Below, in pieces: positions 14,801 through 17,209 of a DNA stretch of 17,209 nucleotides. A program made the position numbers and the translations under genes. This DNA is from Ruminococcaceae bacterium UBA4306. Lineage in GTDB: Bacteria > Bacillota > Clostridia > Oscillospirales > Acutalibacteraceae. The number at the start of each line of letters is the position of its first letter. Position 1 is the stretch's first letter. The DNA is taken from NCBI GenBank assembly GCA_002394725.1, contig DGUQ01000196.1, forward strand, positions 1 to 17,209. Reading direction: 5' to 3'. The notes under the pieces were generated by a model. That model was not told the DNA's origin. It ran no database searches and saw nothing but the letters and a program-made list of their open reading frames with translations.

Positions 14801-15060
14801 TACTAAGTTTCCATTAAACGCATTAACAAATTTATTAACGGAAAATTTCGTAGAACGAGGCGGACGACGCAGACAGGCTGGCGCCTGTCACTTCTGGGGT
14901 CCCCACAACGCCCTGCGTTGTGGGGAGAGGAGGAGTCGCATCACGAGCACGAGAGCGGTCATGCCTGACCGCTCTCAGCGAGTACAGCGAACGACGACGA
15001 CAACGAAGTTATACGGAATTTAACGCAATAAATGTTAAAGTGTTTTTATGAAACTTAGTA
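14801..15060. mobile_element. 260-bp MITE with long terminal inverted repeats
   Basis: The left end (14801-14852) and the reverse complement of the right end (15012-15060) align over about 50 bp: TACTAAGTTTC is identical at both tips, followed by shared TTAACA, TTTATT and CGTA blocks. The outer TA may be a target duplication of the IS630/Tc1-mariner kind; alternatively TGA flanks both sides (14798-14800 and 15061-15063). The ends are AT-rich and the core 14853-15011 is GC-rich, holding three perfect hairpins. No transposase frame fits, so it would need to be mobilised in trans. Confidence 0.8.
14872..14976. repeat. three consecutive perfect hairpins in the MITE core
   Basis: Hairpin A: GACAGGC (14872-14878)/GCCTGTC (14883-14889), 4-nt loop. 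Hairpin B: CCCCACAACGC (14901-14911)/GCGTTGTGGGG (14915-14925), 3-nt loop. Hairpin C: GAGAGCGGTCA (14951-14961)/TGACCGCTCTC (14966-14976), 4-nt loop. All three are GC-rich and would fold in RNA from either strand or as single-stranded DNA. Confidence 0.85.
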
Positions 15061-15098
15061 TGATTATTCATTATGATAACAGATCATACGGATATTGT

Positions 15099-15923
15099 CT
15101 ACAAGGATTTGCTTGAAAACTGCTGAATCGCCCTGTCACGAAAAGCGGTATATTTCTTCTCGGGGATCGGCAGCTCCGTGCCATCCGACAGCGTCAGCTT
15201 GAAACGTCGGATATTTTGAATATAAACAGGATTGACCAGATAGCTCTGATGACATCTGAGGAACAGCTGACCATATCTTTTTTCAAGCGCAGATATACTT
15301 GTCATCACCTCGACCGCTTCTCCATCGACAATATGCAGGATACTGTGTCGACTCTCGTGAGCCGCTTCGATATATACAACGGTATCGGAAAGGAAGAAAT
15401 AATCAGATCGGTCAAGTCCGTGAAAATGGATACGATCGCCGTTTTGTCTGAATGACGGGCTGCTGTAATAGATCTGATGAAAGTTTTTCGGATAGATCGT
15501 ATCCTCCTCATGCATGGTATGGGGGTTGGAGATATGACAGAGCAGGATCCTCGCTATCTTTTCCCTATTCCCCACCTCGTCTGTGACCGTGCGTTCACAC
15601 CATGTCAGGAGCAGACGCTGATACAGGGTGATATCATGATGATCGGGATAGTGCGTAGTGACATGATAACTCAGCATCACATCGCAGAACGAAGGGTGAG
15701 CGCTTGTGTGCATGACCTCGATGTTTCCCACGGAAAAGGACAAAGAGTGCTCCTCCGCATTCCATACCTCGATCATCTTCTCCCTGCCATGCAGAAATTG
15801 TCCCTCTGCAGGTCCGTACCATAAGGCGTCGTCATCCATCGCGCCTAAGAACGGCATATAATCGTTATCATAGTATTTCATGATCAGTTCTGCCGAGAGA
15901 TCGGCGATCTGCTGTTGGTTCAT
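15099..15923 (-). CDS. LytTR-family transcription regulator with N-terminal SnoaL/NTF2-like domain
   Basis: 274 aa in two domains. Residues 1-135 look like a SnoaL/NTF2 ligand-pocket fold (LIMKYYDNDYMPFLGAMDDDALWYGPAEG, GREKMIEVW, YHVTTHY). Residues about 165-270 are a LytTR DNA-binding domain: DTVVYIEAAHESRHSILHI, MTSISALEKRYG, FLRCHQSYLVNPVYI and RFKLTLSDGTELPIPEKKY. There is no phospho-receiver, so it is not a classical response regulator; the SnoaL part may sense a small molecule. ATG follows GGGAG with 7-nt spacing. It is transcribed divergently from the ubiquitin-like gene over a 176-bp spacer that contains 21-bp-spaced direct repeats, making regulation of that gene, and of itself, likely. 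Confidence 0.85.
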   Translation of the reverse strand: MNQQQIADLSAELIMKYYDNDYMPFLGAMDDDALWYGPAEGQFLHGREKMIEVWNAEEHSLSFSVGNIEVMHTSAHPSFCDVMLSYHVTTHYPDHHDITLYQRLLLTWCERTVTDEVGNREKIARILLCHISNPHTMHEEDTIYPKNFHQIYYSSPSFRQNGDRIHFHGLDRSDYFFLSDTVVYIEAAHESRHSILHIVDGEAVEVMTSISALEKRYGQLFLRCHQSYLVNPVYIQNIRRFKLTLSDGTELPIPEKKYTAFRDRAIQQFSSKSL

Positions 15924-15952
15924 CTTCTTGCTCCCGATTTGTTATTGCTGTC

Positions 15953-15981
15953 ATTATATCAAAAAAGCTATAGCAGGGCAA
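15953..15981 (-). promoter_or_regulatory. promoter of the SnoaL-LytTR gene
   Basis: On the - strand TTGCCC (15976-15981), 17-bp spacer, TATAAT (15953-15958) with extended TGA. About 30 bases before the start codon. Confidence 0.68.
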
Positions 15982-16021
15982 GTGTTTTTCGTGAAAATAC
16001 AAGTCATTTTCGGAAAAGTAT
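15981..16021. promoter_or_regulatory. pair of 21-bp-spaced direct repeats, likely LytTR sites
   Basis: 15981-16000 and 16002-16021 agree at 14 of 20 positions with pattern AGTnnTTTTCGnnAAAnTA. Each also contains a small palindrome (TTTTC-GT-GAAAA at 15986-15997, TTTTC-G-GAAAA at 16007-16017). Start-to-start distance is 21 bp, two helical turns, and the proximal copy abuts the -35 of the ubiquitin-like gene. LytTR regulators typically bind two direct repeats 21-22 bp apart. Confidence 0.6.
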
Positions 16022-16050
16022 TGACGTTAGGAATAGTGATATAGTACAAT
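16021..16050 (+). promoter_or_regulatory. promoter of the ubiquitin-like gene
   Basis: TTGACG (16021-16026), 18-bp spacer, TACAAT (16045-16050). Expected start near 16057 gives a leader of about 43 bases. The slightly long spacer and adjacent repeats suit an activator-dependent promoter. Confidence 0.68.
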
Positions 16051-16099
16051 GAAATCGTAATAAAAATACCTACCTGATAGATCGCAAGGAGGATTGAAC

Positions 16100-17209
16100 A
16101 TGAAGAAGATCACCAAGAGAGTATTTGCTGTGCTTCTTTCCGTATGCGTGCTGTTCGGCGCTCTTTCTGTGAGCGCGACTGCGGCAAATGTTACGCTTGC
16201 TCCGACAGGGATGCAGATATTTGTCCGCACCCTGACCGGAAAGACAGTCACGCTTGAGGTCGATTCCAGTGATACGATCGAGAATATCAAGCAGAAAATT
16301 CAGGAAAAAGAAGGGATCGCACCCGATCAGCAGAGGCTTATCTTTGCCGGTAAGCAGCTCGAGGACGGAAGAACGCTCGCTGACTATAATATCCAGAAGG
16401 AATCTACCCTGCATCTTGTACTGCGCATCAGAGGCGAATACTGTCTTTGGCTCGGTGATACACAGATCACCCAAGATAATTGCGAAGACATTCCCTCGGT
16501 AACCGACGGTAAGGCAAGCTTTGATCCCGAAACCTGTGTCCTGACTCTCGACAATGTTAAGCGGATCAGAGGCGAGTATCAGGATGCTATCCTCTATTCA
16601 GAATTGGATTATCTTACGATCAAATTCACCGGGGAGAATCATTTAAACTACTATAACTATCAGGACGGTCCCGTTTCCTTTGATACGGACTACACGCGCG
16701 ACTTAGGTATCTATGCCAAGGGCGCTCTTTGTTTTGACGGCAGCGGCAGTCTGTCGCTCGAAGGCTTTGAGCAATCGATCCACGCGGACGCAATGGCTGT
16801 GACCGTTGAAAACGGCGCGCTGAATATCGAAATGAATTGGCGTCATTTTGACTTGGTCGATTATGAAGAGACAATCAACTGCGGCGCGATGACGGTCAAC
16901 GGCGGCAACTTGACGATCAAAGGATACTATACGGCAAACGGCAATCATTTTGAACATGGCAGCGGTGAGGTAGGTTCGGACAACTCCTATTATGCCGACG
17001 GTATTTCCTGCGACAGCTTTCTGATGACCGGCGGTATGATGACTGTGGAAAACTATCAGCGGGGAATCGTCGCCGACGCTATCTCTGTCACCGGCGGCAA
17101 AATCACACTCAGCAACGGTAAAGGCACAGGCTTGTACGCTATAGGGGATGAGGGCGTCAGTATCAGCGGAACTAATACATCGGTTGATGTAACAACCGGC
17201 GGCAACATC
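16100..17209 (+). CDS. secreted ubiquitin-domain protein with beta-helix-like C-terminal region, 3'-truncated by window edge
   Basis: Open for 370 codons to the last base with no stop. AAGGAGG precedes ATG 16100 by 7 nt. Residues 1-29 are a signal peptide ([22 protein letters not shown]), then a short linker. Residues 38-113 are ubiquitin, beginning [12 protein letters not shown] and including [19 protein letters not shown] and [17 protein letters not shown]. By my alignment 65 of 76 residues equal human ubiquitin; changes are K6R, I13V, E18D, P19S, V26I, A28Q, D32E, P37A, S57A, L73I and G76E. L8, I44, V70, K48 and K63 are kept. The final Gly is Glu and the chain runs on, so conjugation or DUB release is unlikely. 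Residues 114-370 ([39 protein letters not shown]) look like a repetitive beta-helix or carbohydrate-binding-like domain. Codon use resembles its neighbours. Confidence 0.92.
   Translation, partial: MKKITKRVFAVLLSVCVLFGALSVSATAANVTLAPTGMQIFVRTLTGKTVTLEVDSSDTIENIKQKIQEKEGIAPDQQRLIFAGKQLEDGRTLADYNIQKESTLHLVLRIRGEYCLWLGDTQITQDNCEDIPSVTDGKASFDPETCVLTLDNVKRIRGEYQDAILYSELDYLTIKFTGENHLNYYNYQDGPVSFDTDYTRDLGIYAKGALCFDGSGSLSLEGFEQSIHADAMAVTVENGALNIEMNWRHFDLVDYEETINCGAMTVNGGNLTIKGYYTANGNHFEHGSGEVGSDNSYYADGISCDSFLMTGGMMTVENYQRGIVADAISVTGGKITLSNGKGTGLYAIGDEGVSISGTNTSVDVTTGGNI

Noticed and set aside
1..17209. CRISPR array, rRNA, riboswitch or toxin-antitoxin module
   Set aside because: I saw no regularly spaced repeats, rRNA-like conserved stretches, or recognisable riboswitch cores; the SecB-like gene has no toxin neighbour.

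Overview
The window looks like chromosome from an endospore-forming, anaerobic Clostridia member, most likely Oscillospiraceae/Ruminococcus-like. The case rests on a pro-SigK sporulation sigma factor, a CwlD-type cortex amidase, a YtrA/YtrB-type ABC operon, strong AGGAGG ribosome sites, mid-range GC, and a secreted protein ending in a type I dockerin. Genus-level placement is inference.

Left part (1-5370, all + strand) is housekeeping: the 3' nine-tenths of prfC (RF3), uninterrupted sigK, cwlD, radA, and a GME-fold protein translationally coupled to radA, closed by a strong terminator. A 647-bp AT-rich gap with an 18-bp perfect palindrome precedes a Xer-like tyrosine recombinase (5815-6810).

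Middle part (6869-12200, - strand): a four-gene operon (YtrA-type GntR repressor, ABC ATPase, ABC permease, lipoprotein) read from a promoter buried in a 24-bp palindromic operator; a CofE-like gamma-glutamyl ligase with tandem terminators; tRNA-Gly(UCC) with encoded CCA and a perfect consensus promoter; a SecB-like chaperone; and a short PepSY remnant.

Right part (12398-17209) is an accessory region with three notable items. (1) A secreted IdeS/Mac-like cysteine protease joined to a dockerin. (2) A 260-bp MITE with about 50-bp terminal inverted repeats and a GC-rich core of three strong hairpins, lying beside a small membrane-protein gene and a truncated SDR gene. (3) A divergent pair made of a SnoaL/NTF2-LytTR regulator and an exported protein that carries an almost eukaryotic ubiquitin domain (65 of 76 residues as in human ubiquitin by my alignment). 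That gene runs off the right edge, so it is easily missed by ORF calling that requires a stop codon. Its promoter is preceded by two direct repeats 21 bp apart, the arrangement expected for LytTR-type activators. The ubiquitin keeps the L8/I44/V70 patch and six of seven lysines, but ends RGE instead of RGG and continues into a beta-helix-like region. It therefore looks like a displayed ubiquitin mimic, not a conjugating tag. Together with the IdeS-like protease this region looks like a host- or eukaryote-facing secretion locus.
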